Part shown: one piece after another, positions 17,627 to 27,071 of the stretch | How positions within the stretch are numbered: the stretch's first letter is position 1 | Layout: every line of letters starts with the position of its first letter | Assembly: GCA_013388545.1 (NCBI GenBank) | Contig: JACAFB010000060.1 | Location: 1-63,665 of the forward strand | Source of the DNA: Ignavibacteriaceae bacterium | GTDB taxonomy: Bacteria > Bacteroidota > Ignavibacteria > Ignavibacteriales > Ignavibacteriaceae | Length of the DNA: 63,665 nucleotides | Direction of reading: 5' to 3' | The notes under the pieces: model-generated | Databases searched by the model: none | Told to the model about the DNA's origin: nothing | The model's input: the letters and a program-made list of their open reading frames with translations, nothing else | Made by a program: the position numbers and the translations under genes

Positions 17627-18355
17627 TTAATTTTTTGAACTACCGGTTTCAAAGAAATTTCTGATTCTTTTTTCATCAATTTTAATACTGTGCAGATACT
17701 TACTATAGCTCAGAAGTGCTGATGCCAGTTCTAAATCTGTAAATGTATCAAGCCTTTCAAAGAAGGATCCGGGTTTTAAAGCGATTTTGGCATCACGAAT
17801 GTTTTTAACCCGCATAACTTCATTAAAAAAATTAGTAACCGGCAGAATTGTATTTACTCCGCTCGAAAAATCATATAGCCAGATTTTCTTAAATGTTACC
17901 GAAAATGCAAGTACTTTTTCATCCGGCAGAATTATTAGCTCACGAACTTTTTTATCGTCCGCCGGCAACTTTTGACCCGGAATCCATTCTGAAAAATTCC
18001 AGCCTTTAAGTTTATTCAGGTCGGTGATGAAGCTTAAGTCATCAATTCCCAGATCAAATTCTATCTGATCATTGTTAAACTGATGAATAATTACGTCAAT
18101 TGACTGATCATCGTAATAATAATTACCAACTGCAAAAACCGGAGAGGTCGGAATCTGTAAATCAATAACAGAATTTTCTTTGCCTAATATTTTGTTTCCA
18201 TTTCCGAAACGACCGTAGCCAATAACCATTAAATCGTTTATCAAATCCCTGTATAAAAGATAACCGGGTTTATTAGCCGGCAGTACAAGGGACAGCAAAT
18301 GTTTTTCAACCCCTGTTAGTTCACGTGGAAAATTTCCGTAACCAGCTTCAATCAT
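17627..18355 (-). CDS. Unrecognised protein in the Kdo/Lpt operon
   Basis: A 242-residue soluble protein that I do not recognise. It has no signal peptide or membrane segment. The first half has strand-like stretches ('PGYLLYRDLINDLMVIGYGRFG', 'SPVFAVGNYYYDD'), and the last 40 residues look helical and charged. Its start overlaps the kdsA stop by four bases and kdsD follows 19 bases later, so it is certainly part of the operon. A cytoplasmic role linked to Kdo or LPS synthesis is a guess from position only. KdsC, the Kdo-8-phosphate phosphatase, is missing from the operon, but nothing here looks like a HAD phosphatase. Confidence 0.8.
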   Translation of the reverse strand: MIEAGYGNFPRELTGVEKHLLSLVLPANKPGYLLYRDLINDLMVIGYGRFGNGNKILGKENSVIDLQIPTSPVFAVGNYYYDDQSIDVIIHQFNNDQIEFDLGIDDLSFITDLNKLKGWNFSEWIPGQKLPADDKKVRELIILPDEKVLAFSVTFKKIWLYDFSSGVNTILPVTNFFNEVMRVKNIRDAKIALKPGSFFERLDTFTDLELASALLSYSKYLHSIKIDEKRIRNFFETGSSKN

Positions 18356-19167
18356 TTTAAGGATTTCACCAAATTGTCAATTTCCATTACTTCGGTCAGA
18401 AGTGACTCGAGCTGGCTAAGTGGTAACTGACTGTGAGCATCACTTAATGCTTCCTGTGGATTTGGGTGAACTTCAAGAAACAAACCATCAATTCCAACAG
18501 CAGCGGCAGCTTTTGCCAATGGTTTTATAAATTTCGGCTGCCCGCTGCTCATAGCCGAAGCACCGGGCAATTGAACGGAATGAGTTGCATCCATTATCAC
18601 CGGGTAACCCAATTCTCTCATAATTATTAATGAACGCATATCAACAACAAGATTATGATACCCGAATGTCGTCCCTCTTTCGGTTAACATGATTTTTTTA
18701 TTTCCAGTAGATTCAACCTTTGTAGCAGCATATTTCATTTCTTCAGGCGAAAGGAATTGACCTTTCTTGATATTAATTATTTTCCCGCTCGATCCGGCAG
18801 CAATTAGCAGTTCAGTTTGCCGGCATAAAAACGCAGGTATCTGCAAAACATCTGCAGCATCGCCAACCAGATCAACATCATCCGGAAGATGAATATCAGT
18901 GATCACCGGGAAGTTTAGTTCATATTTAACTTTCCTGAGAATTGCTACAGCGGCTTTATCTCCAAGGCTGGCAAATGAATCAAGACTTGTACGGTTAGCT
19001 TTCTTGAAGCTTGATTTAAAGATAAAATGTACCTTTAGTTTAGAGGCGATTTTGCCTATCTCTTCGGCTGTTGAGAGAATCATTTTTTCATTTTCAACCA
19101 CGCACGGACCAGCGATAAGCACAAGCGGTTGATTTTGACCGATAACGAAATCCTTTAAATTGATCAT
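18352..19167 (-). CDS. kdsA: 3-deoxy-8-phosphooctulonate synthase
   Basis: A 271-residue enzyme matching KdsA across its length: 'LIAGPCVVENEKMI', 'FIFKSSFKKANRTSLDSF', 'VITDIHLP', 'IPAFLCRQTELL', 'NIKKGQFLSPEEM', 'MDATHSVQLPGA', 'EVHPNPQEALSDAHSQLPL'. It condenses arabinose-5-phosphate with phosphoenolpyruvate to Kdo-8-phosphate. The segment 'IKKGQFLS' has Gln where metal-dependent enzymes vary, so metal class is not assigned. It is the first gene of the LPS operon and has a candidate promoter box 25 bases upstream. Confidence 0.97.
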   Translation of the reverse strand: MINLKDFVIGQNQPLVLIAGPCVVENEKMILSTAEEIGKIASKLKVHFIFKSSFKKANRTSLDSFASLGDKAAVAILRKVKYELNFPVITDIHLPDDVDLVGDAADVLQIPAFLCRQTELLIAAGSSGKIINIKKGQFLSPEEMKYAATKVESTGNKKIMLTERGTTFGYHNLVVDMRSLIIMRELGYPVIMDATHSVQLPGASAMSSGQPKFIKPLAKAAAAVGIDGLFLEVHPNPQEALSDAHSQLPLSQLESLLTEVMEIDNLVKSLK

Positions 19168-19192
19168 TCATCCTGTATCTTTTAACTGGGAA

Positions 19193-19200
19193 CAAATATA
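19193..19200 (-). promoter_or_regulatory. Putative -7 promoter box (TATATTTG) for the LPS operon
   Basis: Minus-strand TATATTTG fits the Bacteroidota -7 consensus TAnnTTTG and lies 25 bases before the kdsA start. Sequence and spacing are identical to those before the FKBP gene. A run of T precedes it; no TTTG -33 box is apparent. It would drive kdsA through lptB. Confidence 0.45.
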
Positions 19201-19362
19201 AAAAAATCAGCACTTTAAATGAATTAAGATTTAATGCTTTTCTATTACACTGCAAATAATAGGATACATTTGTTCTCCGGTAATGCTTTGAATTAATTAT
19301 TTATATATTGTATCATCTAAACCAAATGAATTTCATTTAATACTTTTTGCGGTTAATTTCTG

Positions 19363-21858
19363 ATGATAAAAACAAAGCAGCTAATTTCATTTGTTTACTT
19401 GTTTTCCACGTTATTCACCAATTTCTCAGTCGCACAGCCAAAGCTCACAAAAAATGCTTCTGAAATAAAATTAGATCTTCAAAAGCTTAATGTACTGGGA
19501 AGCGTGCTTTTTATTGCAGCTCACCCCGATGACGAAAATACAGCCGTGCTTGCCTACTATTCAAAAGGAAAATTGCTGCAGACAAGTTATCTATCTCTTA
19601 CCCGCGGAGATGGCGGACAAAATCTTATTGGGACCGAACAATCCGAAGAACTTGGTTTGATAAGAACACAGGAGCTTCTTTCTGCGCGCAGAATCGACGG
19701 AGCTGAACAGTTCTTTACAAGAGCGGTTGATTTTGGTTATTCAAAATCTGCAGAAGAAACTTTCCAGATTTGGAATAAAGAAAAACTGCTTTCAGATGTT
19801 GTGTGGGTCATAAGAAAAGTAAGACCTGATATTATCATTACCAGGTTTCCTTCAACCGGCGAAGGTGGACATGGTCAGCACACTGCTTCAGCTTTACTGG
19901 CAGAGAAAGCTTTTTATTTAGCAGGCAATGAAACAGAATTTCCTGAGCAGCTTCAGCATTTGAAAGACTGGCAGCCACGGCGTTTATTCTGGAATGCCTG
20001 GCTTCCTCAGGACCAGCAGAAAGACTATAAAAAATTGGGATATATCAGATTGAATATCGGCGAGTTCAATAAATTATTAGGAAAGTCCTATACTGAAATC
20101 TCTGCAAACAGCAGAACAATGCATAAAAGTCAGGGCTTTGGTTCTTCTGCAATCCGGGGTGATTATTTTAACTACTTTAAATTAATTTATGGAGATTCGG
20201 TTGTAAATGATTTATTTGAAGGGATTGATCTGAGCTGGAATAGAATCAGGAACAGTGAAAAAATTCAATCACTGATAACTCTGGCTAATAATAAGTTTAA
20301 TTATGAAGATCCTTCACAAATACTTCCGATTTTAACCGAGCTATATTCGGAGATTTCAAAAATTGATGATGATTATTGGAGAGAAATAAAATTAACCGAA
20401 GTATCTGAGATTATCAGATCTTGCTCAGGCCTATGGTTTGAAGCTGTATCAACTGAAAATTTTTTAACGCCGGGATCATCAGTTAAAATTAATTTGGGAA
20501 TTGTGAATAGATCTGAATCCGATATGATTTTGGAAAAAATAAGATTGCAGTTCATGGCAGAGGATATTATTCTTAATCAAAAGCTTCTTAATAACCAGTT
20601 AGTTTCAAGTTCAGCCACCATTAAAATTCCCGAATCAATTCAATACTCTAATCCGTTCTGGCTTGGAGATAAAAGATCCGACTCACTTTACTCGATTACT
20701 GATCAAAAATTAATTGGAAAAGCAGACAGAGACCCTGCAATAGTTGCAGAATTTGTTGTGATAATTAACGGAAAGTACTTTACATTCAAAACACCGGTCA
20801 ACTTTAAGTTTACAGACCAGGTTGATGGCGAAATATACAGACCAATTGAAATTATTCCGGCTGTGACATTAAGATTCGCAGAAAGAGTAATTGTGTTTTC
20901 AGATCTTAATCCAAAAAAACTTAACTTCACTTTAACGAGTTACAAAGATTCAACCTCAGGAAAGGTTAAAATTATTTTACCTTCGGGATGGAAGTGTGAA
21001 CCCGAACTACAAGATTTCTCAATCGACACTAAAGGTGAAACTTTAAGGTTAAGCTGTATGGTTTATCCGCCAACAAATAATTCATCAGGTGAAATAAATG
21101 CTGCGCTATTGATGTCAGAAACCTCAACTGCAAGAGATGTAATGCATATTGATTACAAGCACATTCCGTTTTTAACACTGATTCCGGTTTCAAAAATTGC
21201 TTGCCTGAAACTTGATACAAAAAAAATCATAAATAAAATCGGCTACATAATGGGTTCAGGCGATGAAATTCCACAAATATTATCTCAGCTTGGTTATGAA
21301 GTTACATCGCTTTCTGATGAGATGATCGCAAATGAAAAACTTGATGAGTTTGATGCAATTATTTCCGGGGTACGGGCCTATAATACAAGAAACATTCTGT
21401 CATCATTAAATTCAAAACTTCTTGAATATGTTAATAACGGCGGAACATATATAGTTCAGTACAACATAAACCGCGGGCTCGTCGTAAATCAGATAGGACC
21501 TTATCGTTTTAATATATCCAGGGATAGAGTTACCGAAGAAAATTCCAGCGTTAATTTTGAGGATCCTTCTCATCTCTTATTAAATTCTCCCAATAAAATT
21601 TCGCAAGAAGATTTTAATAACTGGATTCAGGAAAGAGGCTTGTACTTTGCAGATAGCTGGGCCGAAAACTATGAAACACCACTTTCGTGCAATGATAAGA
21701 ATGAAGAAAACAAATCCGGTGGTCTTTTATACACGAGGTTTGGAAAAGGAGTTTTCATATATACAGGCTACTCCTGGTTCAGACAATTACCTGCAGCGGT
21801 TCCTGGTGCAATCAGGTTTTTTGTTAATTTAATTTCTGCGGGCAAAGTCAATGATTGA
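19363..21858 (+). CDS. Exported PIG-L (LmbE-type) deacetylase with amidotransferase-like C-terminus
   Basis: An 831-residue exported protein (signal peptide 1-24). The PIG-L domain begins near residue 45 with 'AHPDDE' (residues 53-58), the zinc-binding and catalytic motif, and continues with 'LTRGDGGQN' and 'GEGGHGQHTASA', whose histidine completes the zinc site. The middle is strand-rich and resembles beta-sandwich modules. The last 190 residues ('SQLGYEVTSL', 'FDAIISGVRAYNT', 'LLEYVNNGGTYIVQY') look like a glutamine-amidotransferase-fold domain. Such enzymes remove N-acetyl groups from sugars. The end overlaps the start of a 46-residue membrane protein, followed by a symporter. Confidence 0.9.
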   Translation: MIKTKQLISFVYLFSTLFTNFSVAQPKLTKNASEIKLDLQKLNVLGSVLFIAAHPDDENTAVLAYYSKGKLLQTSYLSLTRGDGGQNLIGTEQSEELGLIRTQELLSARRIDGAEQFFTRAVDFGYSKSAEETFQIWNKEKLLSDVVWVIRKVRPDIIITRFPSTGEGGHGQHTASALLAEKAFYLAGNETEFPEQLQHLKDWQPRRLFWNAWLPQDQQKDYKKLGYIRLNIGEFNKLLGKSYTEISANSRTMHKSQGFGSSAIRGDYFNYFKLIYGDSVVNDLFEGIDLSWNRIRNSEKIQSLITLANNKFNYEDPSQILPILTELYSEISKIDDDYWREIKLTEVSEIIRSCSGLWFEAVSTENFLTPGSSVKINLGIVNRSESDMILEKIRLQFMAEDIILNQKLLNNQLVSSSATIKIPESIQYSNPFWLGDKRSDSLYSITDQKLIGKADRDPAIVAEFVVIINGKYFTFKTPVNFKFTDQVDGEIYRPIEIIPAVTLRFAERVIVFSDLNPKKLNFTLTSYKDSTSGKVKIILPSGWKCEPELQDFSIDTKGETLRLSCMVYPPTNNSSGEINAALLMSETSTARDVMHIDYKHIPFLTLIPVSKIACLKLDTKKIINKIGYIMGSGDEIPQILSQLGYEVTSLSDEMIANEKLDEFDAIISGVRAYNTRNILSSLNSKLLEYVNNGGTYIVQYNINRGLVVNQIGPYRFNISRDRVTEENSSVNFEDPSHLLLNSPNKISQEDFNNWIQERGLYFADSWAENYETPLSCNDKNEENKSGGLLYTRFGKGVFIYTGYSWFRQLPAAVPGAIRFFVNLISAGKVND

Positions 21859-21991
21859 AAAACATCAGCAAAAAAAAGATGAAGAATCTCCCCCGCTTTT
21901 TAAGAGCTGGGAAAAATTTTATTTATTTGTTTTGATTGACTTATTGTTAATGATAGTTGTTTTCTACTTCTTCACACGGATATTTGAATGA
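21851..21991 (+). CDS. 46-residue single-span membrane protein
   Basis: A short frame of 46 codons. The first 20 residues are charged and polar (MIEKHQQKKDEESPPLFKSW) and one hydrophobic helix (about 23-42: FYLFVLIDLLLMIVVFYFF) follows. The start overlaps the PIG-L stop by eight bases and its stop overlaps the symporter start as ATGA, the pattern of translational coupling on both sides. A gene this short wedged with two overlaps is unlikely to be chance. It may be an accessory subunit of the following symporter; no homologue is recognised by eye. Confidence 0.75.
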   Translation: MIEKHQQKKDEESPPLFKSWEKFYLFVLIDLLLMIVVFYFFTRIFE

Positions 21992-23676
21992 GCATTATTG
22001 ACTGGTTAATTCTCTCCGCATTTATATTATTCGTAGTTATATACGGAAGCTGGAAAACAAGAAATACAAAAAACATCGATGCATACATTCGAGCCGGTAA
22101 AAGCACACCCTGGTTTATAGTTACACTTTCAATTATGGCAACCCAGGCAAGTGCAATTACTTTTTTATCAACACCGGGGCAGGCATATGTTGATGGAATG
22201 AGATTCCTTCAATTCTATCTTGGATTACCAATTGCTATGATTATTCTTTCAATTGCCGCTGTACCAGTTTATCATAAATTAAATATTTACACTGCCTACG
22301 AATATCTTGAAAAGAGATTCGACCTGAAGAACAGATTGCTCGGAAGTATTTTATTTTTACTTCAGCGTGGATTGGCAGCAGGATTCACAATTTTTGCACC
22401 TGCATTAATTCTCTCTGTTATTTTAAAGTGGAATATAAATTATACAATTTTAATTACCGGCGGACTGGTAATCATTTATACAACAATTGGTGGAACAAGA
22501 GCTGTCAATCAAACTCATTTGTATCAAATGATAATAATCACTCTTGGTATGTTTACAGCATTCTTTTTGATATTTCATCTCCTGCCAAAAGATATCTCTC
22601 CCCTTGATGCACTTCAGGTTGCGGGTAAAATGGGAAAATTAAATACTATCGATTTTTCATTTAATCTTAATGACCGATACACATTCTGGTCAGGATTAAT
22701 TGGTGGAACTTTTTTAATGCTTTCATATTTTGGGACTGATCAGTCACAGGTTCAAAGATATCTTGGCGGGAGTTCTATTACACAAAGCCGGGTCGGTCTT
22801 TTAATGAATGGAATAATTAAAATCCCGATGCAGTTTTTCATTCTCCTTACCGGGGCGTTGGTATTTGTGTTCTATCAATTTATTACTCCTCCGCTATACT
22901 TTAATCCCGTAGAGATGAAAACTATGAGCGAAGGAATTTATGCAAGTGAGTTTAAAGAACTTGAAAAAGAACATGCTCACATATTTGAAATTAAGAAGGA
23001 TAAAATCCGCAAATTGCTTTCAGGAATAAATTCCGGAAATAATTCCTTAGTTGAAAATACAAAAAGTGAAATTGCAGCCTTAAATAAGCAATCAGAGGAA
23101 ATTAAAAATGAAGCTAAAAAAATTATTAATAAATCTGTTTCCGCTTCTGATGGAAACGATACAAATTACATCTTCATATCATTTGTAATTGGTTTTTTAC
23201 CGATTGGAGTGATAGGACTTGTAATTGCAGCAATCCTGTCTGCAAGTATGTCTTCAACTTCTGCAGAACTAAATGCTTTAGCATCAACCACTGTGGTTGA
23301 TATTTATAAGCGATTATTTCGTAAAGAGGCTTCTGATAAACATTATCTGGCAGTTTCAAAATTAGCAACGGTCTTTTGGGGAGTGTACGCAATCATATTT
23401 GCTTTGTTTGCTAATCAGCTTGGGACTTTGATTGAAGCAGTAAACATTCTTGGTTCGCTGGTGTACGGAACTATTCTTGGAATTTTTATGGTAGCATTCT
23501 TCTTTAAAGGAATTTCAGGCACACCAACTTTTATTGCTGCTTTGGTTGCTGAACTAACAATTCTCTATTGTTATTTTTTTACAGAGATTCCTTTTTTATG
23601 GTTTAACGTTATTTCCTGTGCTATAGTTGTAATTATTTCTATGTTAATACAATTTTTCTTGAAACCAGCGACTTGA
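21988..23676 (+). CDS. Sodium:solute symporter (SSS family)
   Basis: A 562-residue polytopic membrane protein with about 13 helices. The SSS features are 'TFLSTPGQAYVDGMRF', 'YEYLEKRF', 'GGTRAVNQTHLYQM' and 'SASMSSTSAELNALAST', the last holding Ser/Thr of a typical sodium site. Between two helices there is a charged, mostly helical insert of about 80 residues (about 311-390). It follows a secreted deacetylase and a small membrane protein, so import of a sugar released or trimmed by PIG-L is plausible. The substrate cannot be read from sequence. Confidence 0.92.
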   Translation: MSIIDWLILSAFILFVVIYGSWKTRNTKNIDAYIRAGKSTPWFIVTLSIMATQASAITFLSTPGQAYVDGMRFLQFYLGLPIAMIILSIAAVPVYHKLNIYTAYEYLEKRFDLKNRLLGSILFLLQRGLAAGFTIFAPALILSVILKWNINYTILITGGLVIIYTTIGGTRAVNQTHLYQMIIITLGMFTAFFLIFHLLPKDISPLDALQVAGKMGKLNTIDFSFNLNDRYTFWSGLIGGTFLMLSYFGTDQSQVQRYLGGSSITQSRVGLLMNGIIKIPMQFFILLTGALVFVFYQFITPPLYFNPVEMKTMSEGIYASEFKELEKEHAHIFEIKKDKIRKLLSGINSGNNSLVENTKSEIAALNKQSEEIKNEAKKIINKSVSASDGNDTNYIFISFVIGFLPIGVIGLVIAAILSASMSSTSAELNALASTTVVDIYKRLFRKEASDKHYLAVSKLATVFWGVYAIIFALFANQLGTLIEAVNILGSLVYGTILGIFMVAFFFKGISGTPTFIAALVAELTILYCYFFTEIPFLWFNVISCAIVVIISMLIQFFLKPAT

Positions 23677-23740
23677 AAAGTAAGACTTAAATAATTTATT
23701 TTAGTTTCAGAGAATCGATTAAAATATTTTGAGGTTATAA

Positions 23741-24010
23741 ATGGCAATGGGCAGAGATAAAACCGGTGTGCTTTTAACAGGAATTCTCATTGGCGGCTTG
23801 ATAGGTGCTGTTTTAGCTCTGCTTTATGCACCAACTTCCGGTAAAAGATTGAGAAGAGATATTGCACGTAAAGCTGAAGAATTTGCGGATGATGTTGAGA
23901 ATATTTATCACGATGGAAAAGAAAAAGCTTTTGAGTGGATCAAAGAGGGAAAGAAAAAAGCCGCTTCGGTAGTTGAAGATGCTAAAAATATTTTCAAATC
24001 ATCAACATAA
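23741..24010 (+). CDS. YtxH domain membrane protein
   Basis: An 89-residue protein: one N-terminal glycine-rich transmembrane helix (LLTGILIGGLIGAVLALLYAP), then 'TSGKRLRRDIARKAEEF' and an amphipathic, lysine-rich helix to the end. This matches YtxH/gas-vesicle-like general stress proteins. It stands 64 bases after the symporter and 18 bases before a TetR regulator gene in the same frame. Confidence 0.88.
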   Translation: MAMGRDKTGVLLTGILIGGLIGAVLALLYAPTSGKRLRRDIARKAEEFADDVENIYHDGKEKAFEWIKEGKKKAASVVEDAKNIFKSST

Positions 24011-24028
24011 TTAACTCAGCGCCCGATA

Positions 24029-24604
24029 TTGGATAAAGAGCGAAAAATCCAGATTGTCAAAGCTGCCGTAAAAAGGTTTGCCAGGCACGGATATCACAAA
24101 ACTACTCTTGATGAAGTTGCAAGAGATTTGAGAATCGGCAAAGCAACTATCTATCATTATTTTGCTTCGAAAGATGAGCTGTATTATGATTCAATTAAAT
24201 GGGAGACGTCTCAGTATCTTGAAGAAATTAAAAAAATCTTCAACAGAGAAGATTTAAGCGAACTCCAAAAATTTTCTGAATACATTTCTCTTAAAGAAGA
24301 TATTTCAAACAGATACAATCTTATTTACAACCTTCTGATAAATCTTTTAAATTCCGAAATAAAAGAAGAAGAATCGAAACTCCTCTTATTGATTATCTCC
24401 GGTGAAGAAGAAATTGTAAAACTTATCTTAAGCTCCTTTTATAAAGACAAAGTTGAAACTTTAGACAGCGAGTTACCGGCTATGATAGTTAATGCAAGCT
24501 GGGGATTAGTATTCAGCAGAAGTTTATACAGCAAATTTAAACCTGAAAGTAAGGCAAGCTCCAGGGATATATTTTCAAAAGCGATTGAACAGCTCTGGAA
24601 ATGA
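24029..24604 (+). CDS. TetR/AcrR family transcriptional regulator
   Basis: A 191-residue regulator. The N-terminal helix-turn-helix is classic: 'AVKRFARHGYHKTTLDEVARDLRIGKATIYHYFASKDELYYDSI'. The C-terminal ligand domain is not recognisable to a subfamily. The start is TTG directly after the in-frame stop of YtxH, and no other start lies between them. It may control its own operon, for example the symporter-YtxH group; no operator was identified. It converges on phoU with a one-base gap. Confidence 0.92.
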   Translation: MDKERKIQIVKAAVKRFARHGYHKTTLDEVARDLRIGKATIYHYFASKDELYYDSIKWETSQYLEEIKKIFNREDLSELQKFSEYISLKEDISNRYNLIYNLLINLLNSEIKEEESKLLLLIISGEEEIVKLILSSFYKDKVETLDSELPAMIVNASWGLVFSRSLYSKFKPESKASSRDIFSKAIEQLWK

Positions 24605-24605
24605 A

Positions 24606-25316
24606 TTAAACTATCTCCTCACTGTCATCTGCCTCATCCTGCTGCTCAGCGAAAATGTACTTTTCATATTTATGCTTTATCAGGTTAGCCTTAACAATAA
24701 AATATACATCCTCTGCAATGTTGGTTGTGTGATCTCCGATTCTCTCCATTTGCCGCGACATTCCCAGAAATTCAACCGCAGCATCAATGTTTGCAGGATT
24801 TTCTTTCATTATTGAAATTAAAATTTGATAATTCTCAGAATTCAGATTATCCAGAAGCTTATCGGTTTGTATTACCTTTTCAGCAAGATCAGCATTTTGC
24901 TGGATGAAAGAATCAATTGAATTTCTGAGCATTTCTTTGAGAAGATTTGCCATTTCCTGGAATTTGGTACGATTGAAGAAGTCAGGTTTTTGCTTAAGCC
25001 TCAAATAATTCTCAGCAATATTAACCGCAATGTCTCCTATCCTTTCAAGATTGGAGTTAATTGTTACCGAAGACATTATTAGTCTTAGGTCCATAGCAAC
25101 AGGCTGAGAAAGCGCAAAAAGCTTTAGGCAAATCTTATCAATTTTAAGATCGTATTTATCAACCTTCGCATCCCTGTCGATTACCATTTTTGCTAATTCC
25201 GGGTTTTCCTCATTAACTGCCCGTATTGCCATATCAACCTGCTCATCAACAAGGCTGCACATTTTAATCAATCTTGTTTTTAGTTTTTCAAGATTTTCGT
25301 CTATTATTCTTTCCAT
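24606..25316 (-). CDS. phoU: Phosphate transport regulator PhoU
   Basis: A 236-residue all-helical protein with two PhoU repeats. Each carries the metal-binding pattern: 'LRLIMSSVTINSNLERIGDIAVNIAE' and 'AVEFLGMSRQMERIGDHTTNIAED'. It links the Pst transporter to the phosphate two-component system. It is the last gene of the pst operon, after pstB, with GAGGAG in front of its ATG. Confidence 0.96.
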   Translation of the reverse strand: MERIIDENLEKLKTRLIKMCSLVDEQVDMAIRAVNEENPELAKMVIDRDAKVDKYDLKIDKICLKLFALSQPVAMDLRLIMSSVTINSNLERIGDIAVNIAENYLRLKQKPDFFNRTKFQEMANLLKEMLRNSIDSFIQQNADLAEKVIQTDKLLDNLNSENYQILISIMKENPANIDAAVEFLGMSRQMERIGDHTTNIAEDVYFIVKANLIKHKYEKYIFAEQQDEADDSEEIV

Positions 25317-25341
25317 TTAATTCTCTCCTCGCGATAATTTT

Positions 25342-26100
25342 TTAACCAAAACGTCCGGTTACATAGTCTTCCGTTTGTTTTTTAGATGGATTCATGAAAA
25401 TAGTTGTTGTTTTATCATATTCAATCAACTCTCCAAGATAAAAGAATGCAGTTATGTCGCTTACCCTGGCTGCCTGCTGCATGTTATGAGTAACAATAAC
25501 TATAGTGTACTTTTGTTTTAATTCATGAATTAGTTCTTCAATTTTAGCAGTTGATATAGGATCCAATGCACTTGCCGGTTCGTCCATTAGAATAATTTCA
25601 GGTTCTACAGCAAGTGCACGGGCAATGCACAGCCGCTGTTGCTGTCCGCCGGAAAGGCTAAGTGCGTTGTCGTTTAATCTATCTTTAACTTCATCCCAAA
25701 GTGCGGCTTTGTTTAAGGTTTTCTCCACAATTTCGTCAAGAATTTTTTTATCCTTAATGCCATTTATCCTCGGGCCATATATAACATTTTCATAAACACT
25801 CTTAGGGAAAAGATTGGCTTTCTGAAAAACCATTCCTATATTTTTCCTGAGGTTTACTACGTCAAGATTCTTGTCGTAAATATTTACCCCGTCAACATAA
25901 ACCTCGCCCTCAATTTTAACATGATCGATTAGATCATTCATCCTGTTTAAAACACGAAGGAAAGTTGATTTTCCGCATCCGGAAGGACCTATAAATGCAG
26001 TTACCCTGTTCTCGGGAATATCCAGAGTTACATCTTTAAGAGCCTGTTTATTACCATAGTAAAGGTTGAGATTCTTTACAACTATTTTAATTTCTTTCAT
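25342..26100 (-). CDS. pstB: Phosphate ABC transporter ATPase PstB
   Basis: A 252-residue ABC ATPase: Walker A '[19 protein letters not shown]', signature '[16 protein letters not shown]', Walker B '[12 protein letters not shown]', H-loop '[13 protein letters not shown]'. The 'LNRMNDLI' stretch is a PstB marker. It couples ATP hydrolysis to phosphate import with PstA and PstC, encoded directly upstream. Confidence 0.97.
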   Translation of the reverse strand: MKEIKIVVKNLNLYYGNKQALKDVTLDIPENRVTAFIGPSGCGKSTFLRVLNRMNDLIDHVKIEGEVYVDGVNIYDKNLDVVNLRKNIGMVFQKANLFPKSVYENVIYGPRINGIKDKKILDEIVEKTLNKAALWDEVKDRLNDNALSLSGGQQQRLCIARALAVEPEIILMDEPASALDPISTAKIEELIHELKQKYTIVIVTHNMQQAARVSDITAFFYLGELIEYDKTTTIFMNPSKKQTEDYVTGRFG

Positions 26101-26120
26101 TCGTTTAACCTGATAAATCC

Positions 26121-27068
26121 CTAAATCTTTCCAATAATTTTTCTGAAGCGATATCTGAAAATTATTGCAGTAATATTTAATAGAAAAGTTAATGTGATCA
26201 GAACTAATGTTGACCCATATTGCAAAGGTAATGTTTTTGTTGGATTTGCCGACTGTGTTGCAAGAATGAAAATATGATAAGCCAGATACATAAATTGCTG
26301 AGTAGGATTAATGATCGGTAGGCAATAATCTCCAATACAAAGATCAGCAACCGGAAGAGACGGAAGAAAAAATGCCGCTCCTAAAAATAACACAGGAGCA
26401 GTTTCTCCGGCGCCTCTGCTGACTGCCAGAATAGTACCGGTAAGAATTCCGGGTCTTGCCTGAGGAAGCACAACGTTTTTAATTGTCTGCCATTTAGTTG
26501 CACCCAAACCATAGGAAGCTTCCCGATGAGATTTGGGAACTGAATTCAATGCCTCGAGTGTAGCAACAATAACAATCGGCAGAACAAGAACAGCCAAAGT
26601 TGCTGATGCCCAGATCAAAGCGGGCTGTCCAAATAATAAACCGGTTTGAAGGACTTCGTCGAGATTTTTACCAACAAATAAAATGAAAAAGCCGAGACCA
26701 AATAATCCAAAAACAATTGACGGAACACCGGCAAGATTATTAATTGATGTTCTGATTATCCTTGTAAAGAAAGTATCTCTTGCATATTCATTAAGATAAA
26801 TTGCAGAAAAAACCCCCAGCGGCACTGTAAATAAAACCATAATAAAGGTAACAGCAAGGGTGCCGAAAATAGCTGGCCAGATACCGCCTTCAGTCATATT
26901 ATTTTTGGGTTCAGAGAAGAGAAATTCATACGAAATGGTATCCAAACCCTGAATAAATATTTTCCCTAGCAGAAAGAGAAGCACAATAACCAGGGAAAAG
27001 AACATAAGTCTTACTAATCCGAGTGAAACAGCTCCTGCAATATCCTTTTTTCTTTTGACTACTTTCAT
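26121..27068 (-). CDS. pstA: Phosphate ABC transporter permease PstA
   Basis: A 315-residue permease with about six helices. The EAA loop is '[32 protein letters not shown]', and '[15 protein letters not shown]' is typical of PstA. An extra loop (about 240-265, cysteine-containing: '[12 protein letters not shown]') between late helices faces the periplasm and could form a disulfide. Follows pstC with a three-base gap. Confidence 0.95.
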   Translation of the reverse strand: MKVVKRKKDIAGAVSLGLVRLMFFSLVIVLLFLLGKIFIQGLDTISYEFLFSEPKNNMTEGGIWPAIFGTLAVTFIMVLFTVPLGVFSAIYLNEYARDTFFTRIIRTSINNLAGVPSIVFGLFGLGFFILFVGKNLDEVLQTGLLFGQPALIWASATLAVLVLPIVIVATLEALNSVPKSHREASYGLGATKWQTIKNVVLPQARPGILTGTILAVSRGAGETAPVLFLGAAFFLPSLPVADLCIGDYCLPIINPTQQFMYLAYHIFILATQSANPTKTLPLQYGSTLVLITLTFLLNITAIIFRYRFRKIIGKI

Positions 27069-27071
27069 AGG

